A stretch of 64,000 nt of DNA from Zasmidium citrigriseum (GCA_002786025.1 NHNW01000035.1:310001-374000); one strand, 5' to 3'; shown: positions 31,472 to 42,890, counted from the first letter of the stretch. The notes: generated from the letters alone by a model not told the origin. Numbers and translations are program-made.

Positions 31472-32669
31472 CTAGACAATGACCTTGTGGGGAGCTTCCT
31501 GCTCCTCCTTGGTGTTGAAGATGTTGACGGGCCATCGTGGCTTGTCTGTCAAGAAGTTAGTAATCTCATCCATCGAGCCCCGATGATCGCCGCGACTTAC
31601 TGGCAATGTATGGGATGTTGTATCGGACAGGAGGCTTGCCAAGCTTGGCGATGGCCGCCAAATCGTCCTTGGAGATCTCGACGTCCTTGAAGTTGGCCGC
31701 AATGCGCGATGGGGTCACGGACTTGGGAATCACGCTGTGTCCACCTTCTTGTGCCCAGGCCAAGCTGTGAAGCTGTTAGTGGTGGCGGCGAATGTACAGT
31801 GTTTGACCAACTTACATGACCTGTGCGGGCTGAGCTCCAATGCGGTCGGCAATGGCCTTGATCTCGTCGTGCGTGATCAAAAGAGGCTTCTCGAACATGT
31901 TGTTTCCGAATGCAGAGTAAGCGGTGATGTGAATGCCCTTGGGCTTGCAGTACGCAATGAGCTCATCTTGGGGCAACAGAGGGTGGCGCTCGACCTGGTT
32001 TGCCGCAGGAGTAACACCCGTCGCCTTGATGATGGCCTCCAAGTACTCAATGTTGAAGTTGGAAACGCCGATTGCTTTGGCCTTCTCCTTGGGCAACTCG
32101 GTCATAGCCTTCCAGGTGTCGACAATTGACACGCTGTCGAGCATCTTGACGTCGCCATTCTCCTCGAGAGGGAAAAGGTTAGTATTTGGGTTTGATGGCT
32201 CGTCGAAGGCGACGGGGAAGTGCATGAGGTAGAGGTCCAAGTAGTCGAGCTCCAGTTCCGCCAGGCAGTCGTCCAGTGCTGATTTGACGTGCTCCGGGCG
32301 ATGTTGCGAGTTCCACAACTTCGATGTGATAAAGACGTCTTCACGCTTGAGGCCAGGCACTTCTGAGAAGGCCTTCTTCATGCCCTGGGCGATTTCCTTC
32401 TGGTTGCCGTATCTGCGGATCCTACTGTTAGTGCTTGTAAATGTGTACCTTGCCTGCATGCTTACACTTTGGCGAGATCCTACAAAGAGTTGTCAGCCAT
32501 TGGAGTTAGAAATATGGATTTTGGCAACTCATACCAAGTGGCGGTAACCGGCCTTCAAGGCCTCATACACGGCAGCTCCGACCTGGCCTGGCTCTGCTTG
32601 CCATGTGCCAAAGCCCAGCAATGGAATCTTTGCCCCGGTGTTCAAGGTAGTCGTCTTGCCGGCAGACAT
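31472..32669 (-). CDS. aldo-keto reductase (NADPH), AKR family
   Basis: Five exons, 32669-32535, 32479-32466, 32412-31816, 31764-31601 and 31545-31472, give 327 residues. Exon 2 is only 14 nt; with it the junction reads [19 protein letters not shown]. Aldo-keto reductase marks: [12 protein letters not shown] at the start, catalytic Asp and Tyr in DLAKVYG, Lys in FITSKLWN, His in LYLMHFPV, the IGVSNFN strand, [11 protein letters not shown] and the C-terminal [15 protein letters not shown] cofactor loop. These barrel enzymes reduce aldehydes, sugars and ketones with NADPH, as in fungal glycerol/xylose-type reductases. An in-frame upstream ATG at 32765 would add a presequence-like 32 residues. 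The substrate is not deducible. Confidence 0.93.
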
Positions 32670-32796
32670 GGTGGAAAGGTACTGTACTGGAAAGCGTTTG
32701 CAGTGAAAGGTTGGCTTTGCGGTGAAGAAAGTACGTCGAAACACGTTCAACAATAGATTTGACATGAATTGACAACGATGAAGACAGCGATGAAGT

Positions 32797-33774
32797 ATGT
32801 ACACCTGTCGCCGCCTATTGAAGATAGCGCTGATAGGCCCATCGCTGTCTGGTGATTGCGTCATGGGTCGAATTTCACCGAAATCCTCCACTTGCCGAGA
32901 GCGCAGAGTCTTCACTTCGTTCCATCCACGAATTAGAAGCGCACATTTCAGCCTCTGGAAAGCCTTTAGCCGCCATATTGCCTATGGCATTAGCCGGCGG
33001 AACCGATATGTGTCTTCTAACAGCAAGAACACTCCAAGATCGAGCTCGAAAGAAGGGCTGACCATCGGCAGCGTCAGCCTCGTCGAGTATCTGGCCGTGA
33101 ACAGGAGTGACCATGTGAACAGTGGCGGCCGGTCGAAAGCGAAGCCATCTGAGATCGGCTATCTGGTCAATACCTCCACCATGGTGCTGAAAGAAGCTCA
33201 GTACCAGAAAGACTCAAGTCGGCAGGAAGCTCACGGAAGAGCTATTGCGGATTTCGACTGCGACTGGACCATCCACTCGAGAACCATTGTCAATAACTTC
33301 CGGCCGTGAGTGAGATCTGTGTACTGCACGATCTGAGAGTCGCCACCACGGGCGTGCAGTGGCTGCGAGCCACCAAGGTCGCTCTCCTCGATCACCAATA
33401 CTCAACTGAGACGGGCTACAAGGGCACCAAAGACGTCTCGAGCGGCGTCCTGGATGCATGTAGCGGAAGTGCGAGTCACGCGCAGCGCATTGGATTGTAC
33501 TCTGCCTTTGTCGAAGGCGTTGCTGGACGCCCTGCCCACTACCGGAGAGATGCTCCTTGCCGATATCAGCCATGATCTGAGCCGACTTTGGACAAACATC
33601 AACATTGTGGCCCATCATCGCCGCGGAAAGCAATCGGTGTCGGTGAGATGCGAAGCACCCTGGTTCCGAGAATGTCTTGAATTGTTCGGGACTCTTGGCC
33701 AGGCAGATAACTTGCGGATGCAACGACCCCAAGGTCTGGCTACTGCCATCATGCCTCGAGATCTGTGCCATTGA
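32797..33774 (+). CDS. doubtful spliced ORF, hypothetical
   Basis: Exons 32797-33305 and 33360-33774 join in frame across a 54-nt GTGAGT...GTGCAG intron to give 307 residues ending MPRDLCH. The clean donor and acceptor argue for a gene; against it, the product is Arg/Ser-rich with no recognisable domain, and two other plus frames (32852-33061 and 33306-33575) look at least as protein-like. It may be a decayed gene whose frame has been broken. It starts 127 bases from the AKR start in a head-to-head arrangement. Confidence 0.25.
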
Positions 33775-34329
33775 GGTAGAGTTCCATGTAAGTGGTGGGG
33801 GCGGCGTACTGCACTCAAAGTCAGTGGTGCAAAGGGAGGTTTGTTGAATCTGTGCGGCCACAAACGACCATGGCACAGTGCACAATATCCTGGAGTCTCC
33901 AGTCGATCCTCAGTTCGTGGACTTTATTTCTGTCCCTTGCATATCAACGATCATTGCCGATCAAGGAGCGGTTCCAATCTTCGCGAAGGAAACAACTGCT
34001 AGGGACTGGCAAGCTGTACCAACCACCTGCTTATATCTCTCAGGACACTTCAACATAATCTGCGCATTCGCATCTCGCATTCTGCACTTCTCGACCTAAA
34101 ACTCGCAATCCCTGCCGGAACCAGACCTCAGTACCCCTGCGATCCTTCGAGCTTAATGCTCCTCCTTCGCGTTCGCTTTAGGGGCTTGTGGAATGTTACA
34201 CATGTGAGGAGCAGCTCAAGCTCAAGTTTCAGCCGCAGAGGTGACATTGAGCTTAGGGGGTACTTTCATCTTCTTTCTCATCTTTCATCATAACCCTTCC
34301 TCTGAGAAAAGTACTGTACCTGATTGAAA
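33775..34329. promoter_or_regulatory. ATP9 upstream region
   Basis: 555 bases ahead of ATP9. The last 80 bases are pyrimidine-rich (CATCTTCTTTCTCATCTTTC near 34267), typical of strongly expressed fungal genes. No coding feature. Confidence 0.5.
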
Positions 34330-34904
<575 letters not shown>

Positions 34905-35086
34905 GCCTACCACGGATGTGGAATAGAATCGAATAGCAAGACTATGAAGCGCACAGAAAGCAACAGGGACCGTTAGAATCTCGAGCAAGAGCAGCCTAAA
35001 TCGCTACATGGATATCAGGACCTGTACGGAACATCACACCGAATTGAACTCTCCTCTCCCCCTTCTCTACTCATTCTACTACAGTT

Positions 35087-35800
35087 TTACTCCTCCCCCT
35101 CAAGCACAATCTTGGTCTTCTTCCTCGGCGGCAATCCACTGATCTCCCGGGCCTGATCCTCGTCGATTCCGACGTAGTCGACCGGACCTTCGACCGTCAG
35201 ATCTGCGGTTTCGAAAGTCTTCTCGACCCGGGGAGCTCGACGGGGTTTGCCTTCTTTTGCGTCTTCTGTGGCCTTCTCTACAGCCTCTTCTTTGGCCTCC
35301 TCTTGGACCTCTTCTTTGGAAGCTGCGTCATCTTGAGACGGCTTAGACCGTCTCTTGAGCGTGGAATACAGATGAATACGTTGTGTGTTCGTGATCTTAC
35401 GAACGTTGTACTCAAGACCATTGTCGCTTTCGACTCGACGAGCGGCGGTTTTGTTGCCACGGCGAGCAGCGGCCCTGTTCTTGCGGGTGCGAATGACACT
35501 CGGTGACTTGATTTGCGGCGTCTGGTCGCTCGTGAAAGCAGGCATTGGTGGTGGCTGTTGCATCTGCTCTTGGGTAGAATGAAAATACGAATCTGGAATC
35601 TTTGGCATGTCATACTCGGTGAGATCGATGTGAGTCGTGTTCCTGCCTCCATCGTTGGCTTTTGGCTGCTCGTTCTCCTTTCCACTTCCGACCTCCTCGA
35701 ACTCCTCTCGCGGGCGCTTGGGCATACGTCTGAATGGTCCGGCCATCTTGCCTGGCCCATGGACGATCTTTTCAAGCTGTCGTCGAGGATCGGGGAACAT
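35087..35800 (-). CDS. hypothetical nuclear-type charged protein
   Basis: Single exon, 237 residues. Highly charged and apparently disordered: a basic block RTRKNRAAARRGNKTAARRVES near residue 105, an acidic EEVQEEAKEEAVEKATEDAKEG stretch near 165-185, and a conserved-looking finish EGPVDYVGIDEDQAREISGLPPRKKTKIVLEG. The bipartite basic runs suggest nuclear targeting. No fold recognised. A TATAAAAAG sequence lies 81-89 bases upstream of the ATG on the coding strand. Confidence 0.65.
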   Translation of the reverse strand: MFPDPRRQLEKIVHGPGKMAGPFRRMPKRPREEFEEVGSGKENEQPKANDGGRNTTHIDLTEYDMPKIPDSYFHSTQEQMQQPPPMPAFTSDQTPQIKSPSVIRTRKNRAAARRGNKTAARRVESDNGLEYNVRKITNTQRIHLYSTLKRRSKPSQDDAASKEEVQEEAKEEAVEKATEDAKEGKPRRAPRVEKTFETADLTVEGPVDYVGIDEDQAREISGLPPRKKTKIVLEGEE

Positions 35801-37054
35801 GGTGGTGGATGTTGCAATTCTGAAGGTACGTTTTGATGGTATGAACGCTAAGAAGATTCAAGACGTACTGCATTTGAGGGCTTTTTATATCTATAGGGAG
35901 ACGGTGAAGAGGTGTTATGTGCGGGCGTCACCAGTCGGTGCGACTGTCTAGTCACTCAGTGGGAAAGTCACTGTTGGGAAAAGACCCACCCACAAAGAGT
36001 GACTTGCCGTAGGAGCTCCTTAGACCAAAGAAAGAGCCATGCGCTATACAAAATTGTTGACATGTTGGTTGCCGTGATGATGAGACGAGGACTGAATTCA
36101 CTTCGCACTCTTACGCTATCATGTGAATGCCAAGCCCTTGTCGCAGGGTGAGTAAGTTTCACCCACGCTAGGTCGCCATATACGCCACACTTGAACTTCG
36201 GTTGTTGGCATATAATACAGCGATCTGCGGAAGGGCGATGCACGATGAGAGTTTCAATATGGTCCGCTGAAGTCGACTTCTTTTCGGAGAGCGAGGAAGT
36301 ACAAGATACTTTAACCAGCCGCCACGGACGTGGACTACATCATCGTCGACCGCTTCAGATGTGCTTTCAAGCTGTCGCACGCCAAAAAGAAATCGCCATC
36401 AGAGGAGATAGCATCGGAATCCAAAGCCGGAGCGGTGGAAACCACCGGTCAAAAAGAAATGCAAAACTTTGCAGGCCGACCTACTGAGATTCGAACTTAG
36501 AGCAAAACAACAACCCACCCACGAGGGACACCCGAAGTGTATGCGATGGGAGGGAAGATGAAACTTGCGTTTGCAGTGACTATGGCGCTTTGAAGGGCGC
36601 ATCACCTGGCAGTTTTTATCTCATATCATTGACACCGCTTACCCACTGCACCATAGCTGTGGAGCTCTTGTCGCTGATTGGAAGGTGATGACTTTGAAGC
36701 AAATATGTAGGTTGCTTTTGTGTGCGGACTTGGGCTGATTGGGATGGAAGTTGGCGGTGCTGCCACTCTTTGTTCCTCATCAAAGACCTTTTCTTTCTCG
36801 TTTTCTCCTTTCAACCCAAACATAGCCCTTTATCAACAACCCTTTCACCATCAGCAACAATGCCATTGACCTCCCTCTTCCGACACATTTATACCCCTCT
36901 CAACACCACCAGAATCTTCCCTTTCCTTCTCCAGATCTCTGAATCCCGAGCCCCCGAACCAACCATCTCCAAGCTTTCCCGGTGAAAGCACCCAGAGATC
37001 TCAACCCACCCACCCCCGAGCACCACCCAAAGTAGCAGGTCTACTTCACCCACC
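35801..37054. other. 1.25-kb intergenic region
   Basis: Divergent region between 35800 and 37055. It contains the TATAAAAAG site at 35881-35889 and a small plus ORF at 36860-36985 directly ahead of the next gene that could be a leader ORF. A GTTCGAATCT motif on the minus strand near 36495 looks like a tRNA T arm but has no acceptor partner. No other gene is supported. Confidence 0.5.
35881..35889 (-). promoter_or_regulatory. TATA-like box of the 35087-35800 gene
   Basis: TATAAAAAG on the minus strand, 81-89 bases before the ATG at 35800, a sensible distance for a TATA element plus a short leader. Confidence 0.5.
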
Positions 37055-37393
37055 ATGGGCGCCACCTCTCCAGCCTCAGGCACTCAGCCGATGATCGTCG
37101 TCGGCGTTGTCCTTGGCCTCGCCATCCTCTTTATCGCCTTCTGCATCGGTCTGTACAAGTTTTTCGAGCGCCGCAAGTCCCGCGCCGTGAAGACTGACCT
37201 CGAGGCCCAACGGAAAGCCGCTTGGACAGCGACTGTGTTTGAGCACGTCTGGCCCGCCGCGTTGATTCGCAGCAGGAAACAGACCGAAGGTGAGTCCGAT
37301 GTGCTCCAGAGCAGGAACCAGCCTCATGAGTCTGTTCCTATCCCGCTGAGAACGTTGAGGCGGGATAGTCAGCTTTATACGATTTCTGAATAG
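37055..37393 (+). CDS. small single-pass membrane protein
   Basis: Single exon, 112 residues, start context CACCATGGGC. A hydrophobic helix at residues ~13-34 (MIVVGVVLGLAILFIAFCIGLY) is followed at once by basic residues (KFFERRKSRAVK), so the long C-terminal part is predicted cytoplasmic. It contains WTATVFEHVWPAALI and a Ser/Arg-rich end. No family recognised. Confidence 0.6.
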   Translation: MGATSPASGTQPMIVVGVVLGLAILFIAFCIGLYKFFERRKSRAVKTDLEAQRKAAWTATVFEHVWPAALIRSRKQTEGESDVLQSRNQPHESVPIPLRTLRRDSQLYTISE

Positions 37394-38466
37394 GTTCCTA
37401 GGGAGATGTCTTTGAGGAGCCGGATGTTCGCGTCGTAGAGCTTGAAGATGTAGTCGACGACCGGTCTGATGATGGCCGACCGTGGTTGTCTCCTGAGTAT
37501 CGTAGAGCTAAATTTACGGGCGCCACGCTCGAGGTGAGTATCAAAGCGAGTACGCTGTCTCGGTGTTTCATCGTCCGTCTCAGTGATTTGGAATCTCTCT
37601 TCTCAGAGATGATCGTGTTGTTCGTCATTGTGACTGTGATCGCAGAAAGTCGTTTGTCGATTGAGATCGAATGTAAGGTATCTGCAATGAGAAGTCAACA
37701 GAGATAAGAAATCGTCGTCGTACGAAACAAGTTCCAGGACCCACCTTTCTTCTCACTTACTTATATATCTTTCTCACCACACCCTTCCTTCCAATAACCT
37801 ACTTCCACTTCGAAACTCCGAGGATCAACAAGCTTCTCACCCTACCCTTGGGACCCTGTCCGCTTAGTGTCCTATAAGCAATCCATCTAGCGTGCGAGTG
37901 CTTTCCATGTTGCATCCAGTCCCTTCGAATTCGGACACCGAGCCAAAGTACCCTCGCTCTCCATTATCCACACCTCAAACTCACCAATCATATTCAACTT
38001 TCATGTCAATCAACAGGGCTCAGAAGAACAAGCTCATCAGATAAGTCTTCTTGTACACGACCAGTCCCTTTCGTTTTCGCCTTCGTACCTGTGACACAGC
38101 CAGCGCTCGTACAACGCCGAGGGCCAGGCAGCCAGCTGGCGGTGTCGTTCGGACATTCGCTGTTACCGAACGAAGATTCGAGTATTTGGTACACAGGCAG
38201 CACCGAGAGTCTTGTTCGGCGAGATACGAGGAGCGAAGAAGGTGAGGTTGGATCCTGAACGAAAGCTTGTCTTGAACCCTGGTCGAAGCTGCTGACTCCT
38301 CAGCCAACGTCAGCTCGTCTCGTGCTCACTCTTCTTCACAACCAATACATCTACCACAATTGCATCTTGAAGGAATCGAGGAATGAAGATACTCAGCTTT
38401 ATCAGACGAGCCTATGCCTTCCCATTGGGGCCAGAGCTCAACCATTGCACCAGCTAAACACTTCAG
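37394..38466. other. convergent 1.1-kb intergenic region
   Basis: Between the membrane-protein stop and the F-box gene stop. Several short open stretches on both strands, none with credible product or splice support. C/T-rich around 37745-37800. Confidence 0.5.
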
Positions 38467-40254
38467 CTACAAAGTCTCACCCGTCTCTTGCAAAGGCCAA
38501 CTATGCCAATCATGTCTCCAATCGCCAGTCGCACAGTCAGGCCAAAGATCCCTCACGACCGCTTCGACTTCAGGATCAAGACCTTGCCCAAATGCCCCCT
38601 CATACTCCTCTCTATCTTCAACCCCCAATTCCCGCACAATGCATGAGTGTCTGGCTGCATCGTCTCTCTGATTCTTCTCACAAACCCATGATCGAGCAAG
38701 AATCATGCACACTTCCTCGATGTCGCGACCGAGTGACCTTTGGTCAACTTTTACAGACGACTTCAGGCTCTGGATGGTAGCTCGCTGCGAAGTAGACGAA
38801 GCTGATATAGTTTTAAAGATCGCTGCGGCCAAGGACTCGTCGACCGCGGAATCGATCAGCGCGGTGCGCATCATGCTCTCTTCGTCAGAGGAGTTCGAGC
38901 GCTTGCAAACTTGCAAGGTCAGGGTAAGATGGCGCAAGTGCTGAAGTTCGCCGATGGCACGATAGCATGCTACCTCTTCTTCACGCCCAGCCATCCGAGT
39001 GATTGGCAGTGCAAGTTCTTGAAGATTTGGACATTCGTCCAAGATACTCGACAGGGTCTTGATGTCTTGGGCTGTCCAGCCCAGAAGCAGGCCTTGAAGA
39101 CTTCTTCCGTGACGTCGCAATGCAACGTCCAGCACACTTTGCTTGTTGAGGCGTGACAGCCGTAGCCTCTGGAGCAGAGGAAGAGAATCAAGGAATCTTT
39201 CTAACGCCTCGCTCGCAGTTGAGGATTTGTTGGGCCTGATGTTCATCGCGACTTCTTTCAAATCGTTGGAGAAGGGTCGAATGGCTGTCAGCCAATCCAG
39301 AACATCGGGCGCGACGTTTTGGTATAGCTTCAAAGCCCTGAGTTTGGTGAAGTCTGTCTTCTCGTACCAGACGCGGAGATCGTCGTCTTGAGAAGTCCCA
39401 GTTAGGACCAAGCTTGTCAAAGACCCATGTTTACTCTGCTCTACTTCTCCCAGCTCATCGCCTTGCCACGTTTGTCGAGGAACTTTCCATGCTGCAAGTA
39501 GGTACGGAGAGCTGCCAGGCAGTTCTCGGCACAGAAACAGCTCTTTCAGATTCGGTGTGAGAGAAGCCGTCATTGCCATGATAGCCTCTAGGTTAAAGTC
39601 GGAATTGCCTTCAGTGTCGTAGCCTGCGTATCTCGACGCTAGGCTGTACAGAACCGGGGATCTCGCCAGACGTTTGTCATACGGATCCACTTCAATGCGA
39701 GCGCCGGGTGGTACCAGTAAACTACGCAAACGAAACGTTCGTAGATGCAAGCGTAGCTGGTGTGTTCTATGCTTTTCTTCGAGCACAGAAAGCACACACG
39801 GCGGAAGCTGATTGGAACATGCCCAGACCACATCCGCAAGAGCAGGCAAACGATCGAGAAACGCCGCCAGCCTTGCAAAGTCTCCATCATGCTCTATCGT
39901 CCATTCAACAGGGGTGTCGTCCGCGTAGTACTTCCAAGGTCCCAGTGGGTTGTCGCCTAGATCTGGAGTGTGAAGCAGCGGTGGCATCTCGAGCTCTGCG
40001 TGAATCTCGAATCGCTGAACGGCCCTCCAGGCATCGTTGAAATCGAGAACTTCCGTCCATTGGTTCAGATCCTTTTGGAGCTTTTCGATGCCCGTGAAGC
40101 GGAGGGTGACGTTCCGGAACAGCGAGCTGCTGGCGGCCGCTCGACATGTCTTGCAAGATCTTGAGAAGCCTGAGAGTCCTCGAGGGTCGAGGTATCCGCT
40201 GATTAGCTCAAGGACCTCAATGGGAAGGGTAAGCAGTGCTGCGGTCGGCATCAT
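38467..40254 (-). CDS. F-box/LRR-like protein
   Basis: Single exon, 595 residues from the first of two adjacent ATGs at 40254 (MMPTAALLTLPIEVLEL). The start is an F-box: LLTLPIEVLELISGYLDPRGL then FSRSCKTCRAAASSSLFRNVTL, the usual Leu-Pro/Leu-x-x-I pattern and Cys/Arg-rich second half. The rest has irregular leucine-rich repeats: NLKELFLCREL, KLRALKLYQNVAPDVLDWL, LLQRLRLSRLN and NLQELALPITRM and LRHLTLTLQVC. Such proteins usually recruit substrates to SCF ubiquitin ligases via Skp1. The target is unknown. Confidence 0.85.
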   Translation of the reverse strand: MMPTAALLTLPIEVLELISGYLDPRGLSGFSRSCKTCRAAASSSLFRNVTLRFTGIEKLQKDLNQWTEVLDFNDAWRAVQRFEIHAELEMPPLLHTPDLGDNPLGPWKYYADDTPVEWTIEHDGDFARLAAFLDRLPALADVVWACSNQLPPCVLSVLEEKHRTHQLRLHLRTFRLRSLLVPPGARIEVDPYDKRLARSPVLYSLASRYAGYDTEGNSDFNLEAIMAMTASLTPNLKELFLCRELPGSSPYLLAAWKVPRQTWQGDELGEVEQSKHGSLTSLVLTGTSQDDDLRVWYEKTDFTKLRALKLYQNVAPDVLDWLTAIRPFSNDLKEVAMNIRPNKSSTASEALERFLDSLPLLQRLRLSRLNKQSVLDVALRRHGRSLQGLLLGWTAQDIKTLSSILDECPNLQELALPITRMAGREEEVACYRAIGELQHLRHLTLTLQVCKRSNSSDEESMMRTALIDSAVDESLAAAIFKTISASSTSQRATIQSLKSSVKVDQRSLGRDIEEVCMILARSWVCEKNQRDDAARHSCIVRELGVEDREEYEGAFGQGLDPEVEAVVRDLWPDCATGDWRHDWHSWPLQETGETL

Positions 40255-40902
40255 GGTGGAGTTTTGATGCGTGATGGAGGAGGAAGAAGCTGGAGGAGCT
40301 GAGAGACCGACATGATGCAGGCACACCTTTAGCGTTACCCAATACGACCTCACCTTGACAAGCAAAGAATCGGCAGGTGACTTGGCTACGAAACAAGCAT
40401 TCAGAAACTCTTTTGGTCTTGTATAATCCGATAGTCGTCGACACCTACTTCATATATAGTGAGACGACGCAAGGCAATCACGTTACCTCTATAGTCTGCA
40501 GATCACAAGTACGTACCAGTCTATCCCAAACCTTCCTCCTCTGCCAAAAGTAATCACTTTCCGGATTCATTTTCCGGTCGGGCTACTGACGGCAATAAGA
40601 CCTCTTCTTCTGTACGGCCTTCCCATTTCCGAACAACGCCCATTTGACCGTCTGACTCCTCTGCCAGAATCCTCTCTTGGTTGGAGGGCAGAGGTGAGGT
40701 CGTTCGTGACTAGCACTAGCACGCCTGGAACCCCTCTTCCAACGTTGTTAAACGTAACGTAGAAGGCGTTGGCGTCCTCCGTCAGGTCAGTAGTACTTCA
40801 TCCCTCTCTCCTCACCGTGCCAATTCGGCTCTCCCAAAGTAATCCTCCGTTCTCGATCCTGTGCCTTTCGAGCAGACAGACAAGCTCTTCAACCTCACCA
40901 AA
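40255..40902. promoter_or_regulatory. divergent intergenic region
   Basis: 648 bases between outward-facing starts of the F-box/LRR-like gene and the secreted-protein gene. CTTCATATATAG near 40447 could be a weak TATA site for the minus gene at long distance. Confidence 0.4.
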
Positions 40903-41456
40903 ATGCTCCCTCTTCTCGTCGCGACACTCGCCTTGCTGGGCTCGGCAACAGCAGCATGCACCTCGAACCAAAAGATCGCCGGCGTCCAGGCTGAGATCAA
41001 AACCATCCGTTCGCACTCCGTGGCCGACGCCAACGCGATCCCCTACGGTCCTCTCTGCTCCCGCACCTTCACCATAACGCATGCCTTCTTTCCCTTCCAT
41101 TCCCATCATCCGCTAACCCACACCCCAGTCCCAACGAAACCAAACCCATCTCCGTCGTCGTCCCCGCCGGCATAGACGCAACAACCACCCGCGCCGTCCT
41201 CGTCGGCCTCGGAACGCTCCTCGAAGCCGGCGTCCCCCAAGGTTCCGACCACTACACCGTCAATAACAACGGAAGTATCACAGTCGATTATATCCAGACA
41301 GACGGCATCGCGCTGCAAAGGGTCGACGTCCGGGAGATCCATTCTTTCGATGACAGTACCTGTCAGATTTCGAAGATCGTTGGGTATGTGAGGGGCAATC
41401 TGGAGGCGTTCACGGGGAGCTTTAATGTTGTCGATTTGATCAAGGAGTTCTCGTGA
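40903..41456 (+). CDS. small secreted protein, with apparent GC-AG intron
   Basis: Exons 40903-41078 and 41129-41456 give 167 residues. Signal peptide MLPLLVATLALLGSATA, then a mature chain with three cysteines (ACTSNQ, LCSRTF, STCQIS). The frame changes between the two halves and only a 50-nt intron reading GCATGC...CTAACCCACACCCCAG restores one protein across FTIT|PNETKPISVVVPAG; no GT donor in the right phase is available. Downstream the chain is well behaved (NNGSITVDYIQTDG, DLIKEFS). The family is not recognised; it could be an apoplastic or host-facing protein, but nothing shows activity. Confidence 0.7.
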
Positions 41457-41940
41457 GATTCGCGAACAGGAGATTCGATTGAGGGGCATCTGTTTGATTC
41501 GGCAGAATATGGCGTACTGAGTTAGCATGATACGTAGCTGCGATGACATAACAATGGAGGTGAGGCCATACGCACCTGTAGTGTCACCATGTCTGCTCGA
41601 CTCCTGAGTCGTATTACATAATCCTACCATTCTCTACAGTGGAAGAACTGCTCCGACTGGATCTGATCGCCCACGACAGGCTAGACGACGATCAATGGCT
41701 CAAGAGGAATACGACCCGTAATGATAGGTAGAGCCATATATATGCCAAGATGCCGGACAGCCTGCTGCAAGGCGTATTCGGCACAAGTTGATAGCGGGTG
41801 AATGCTACCTCAGGCCTGCGCTGAACACTCAGTAAATCGTGTATATAAGCCTTGAGGAAGTGCTACTCACCTGTCCATCTTTCACCATCCTCCTGTCCCT
41901 TACACCCTTCTAGCAATCCAGCATCATAACCGCTTCAACC
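41457..41940. promoter_or_regulatory. intergenic, upstream of Cys-rich peptide gene
   Basis: 484 bases. Contains TATATAAG at 41842 and a long pyrimidine-rich leader before the ATG (TCCTGTCCCTTACACCCTTC, near 41891). No gene seen. Confidence 0.55.
41842..41849 (+). promoter_or_regulatory. TATA box of the Cys-rich peptide gene
   Basis: TATATAAG, 92 bases before the ATG at 41941, followed by a CT-rich leader; a strong match in a sensible position. Confidence 0.65.
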
Positions 41941-42141
41941 ATGCGCCTCCTCCTCACCCTAATCGCCTTTATGGCCGCCTCAACCTACGCCGTCTGCGAC
42001 TGCGAAGCAAGCGGCACATGCGGCTGCCCAGACGGAAAGACATGCTGGTGCGTAGCCTCGCGCGAATTCGAAGCTCCCTGCACGGAGAGGGAGACTTGTG
42101 GCTGTCCCAGGGGCGATTGGGGAAATTGTCTTTCGGGATAA
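41941..42141 (+). CDS. 66-residue secreted Cys-rich peptide, effector-like
   Basis: Single exon, 66 residues. Signal peptide MRLLLTLIAFMAASTYA (cleavage after Ala17), leaving about 49 mature residues with ten cysteines at 19, 21, 27, 29, 35, 37, 47, 53, 55 and 63. TCGCP occurs twice (26-30, 52-56), each followed by a charged Gly-Asp turn and another cysteine (GKTC, DWGNC), so the peptide looks like an internal duplication. It has a TATA box and a CT-rich leader. Small size, signal peptide and dense even-numbered cysteines are the usual description of a fungal candidate effector or antimicrobial-type peptide; the metal-binding CxC pattern (metallothionein-like) is another possibility. No activity can be claimed from sequence. 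Confidence 0.8.
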   Translation: MRLLLTLIAFMAASTYAVCDCEASGTCGCPDGKTCWCVASREFEAPCTERETCGCPRGDWGNCLSG

Positions 42142-42890
42142 GACGAAAAGGTACGAGAGCCTCAGATTTCAGAGATCTTTTGATGACTGACGTCTAAGCG
42201 ATCAGTACAGAGCAATCGATTCAAGTTGGGCGAGGTGAAGGGTCTTACGGAAAGATGTTGTGAAGGAACACTCTTGGACGTGGTTCGGATGTATCTTACC
42301 TAGAGCTGCGGCATGTTTCAACAACAGCTGCAGCTATTAGTAGCACCATGGTGAATAGAAATGCCACTCGTTGACTGTTAGAGCGTCACCTTTAATGTTG
42401 AATTCACATGTCCGATGTCGTGGGTGAGAGCAATGAAGTTGAATGAACAGAGCTGCTGTTGAATGAGCTCTCACAGCTTCCGCAGGTAACGCACGGGCCC
42501 TCAATGTCTTCTTCATAACACACCTACCATACATAGATCAACAGTGCAGGAATTGAGGATGTGGGACCTGGGGTGTGAAATGTACAGACAAACTGATTAT
42601 CATTCAATGCACTTGCTTTGCTATTCACAATCTGTCCAATCGTTCCTGCTCTCACCAGATGGCAGCGCCCGAAGGCGCCTTATCCAGTCATGAGCTATCC
42701 ACCCTCTCGTATCAAGTCATCCAGTAAAGGTACATCAAGAAGTGGACGTCCCCAACGACACCTTTACAATGACTTTTCTAACGCTTGCGTTGCGGCATTA
42801 CGATATGCAGATCATGTACGTTCATACTGGGTCAAGTCAGTGAGGAGCCGGTGGGAAAAGCGTGGGCGATATGTACTGACCTTTGCAAAT
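42142..42890. other. convergent intergenic region
   Basis: 749 bases between converging 3' ends of the Cys-rich peptide gene and HEX1. No gene supported. Confidence 0.5.

Noticed and set aside
36470..36510. minus-strand GTTCGAATCT resembling a tRNA T arm, followed by T-rich bases
   Set aside because: The T stem nearly pairs (four of five), but no matching 5' acceptor strand or anticodon arm exists in the ~80 bases upstream.
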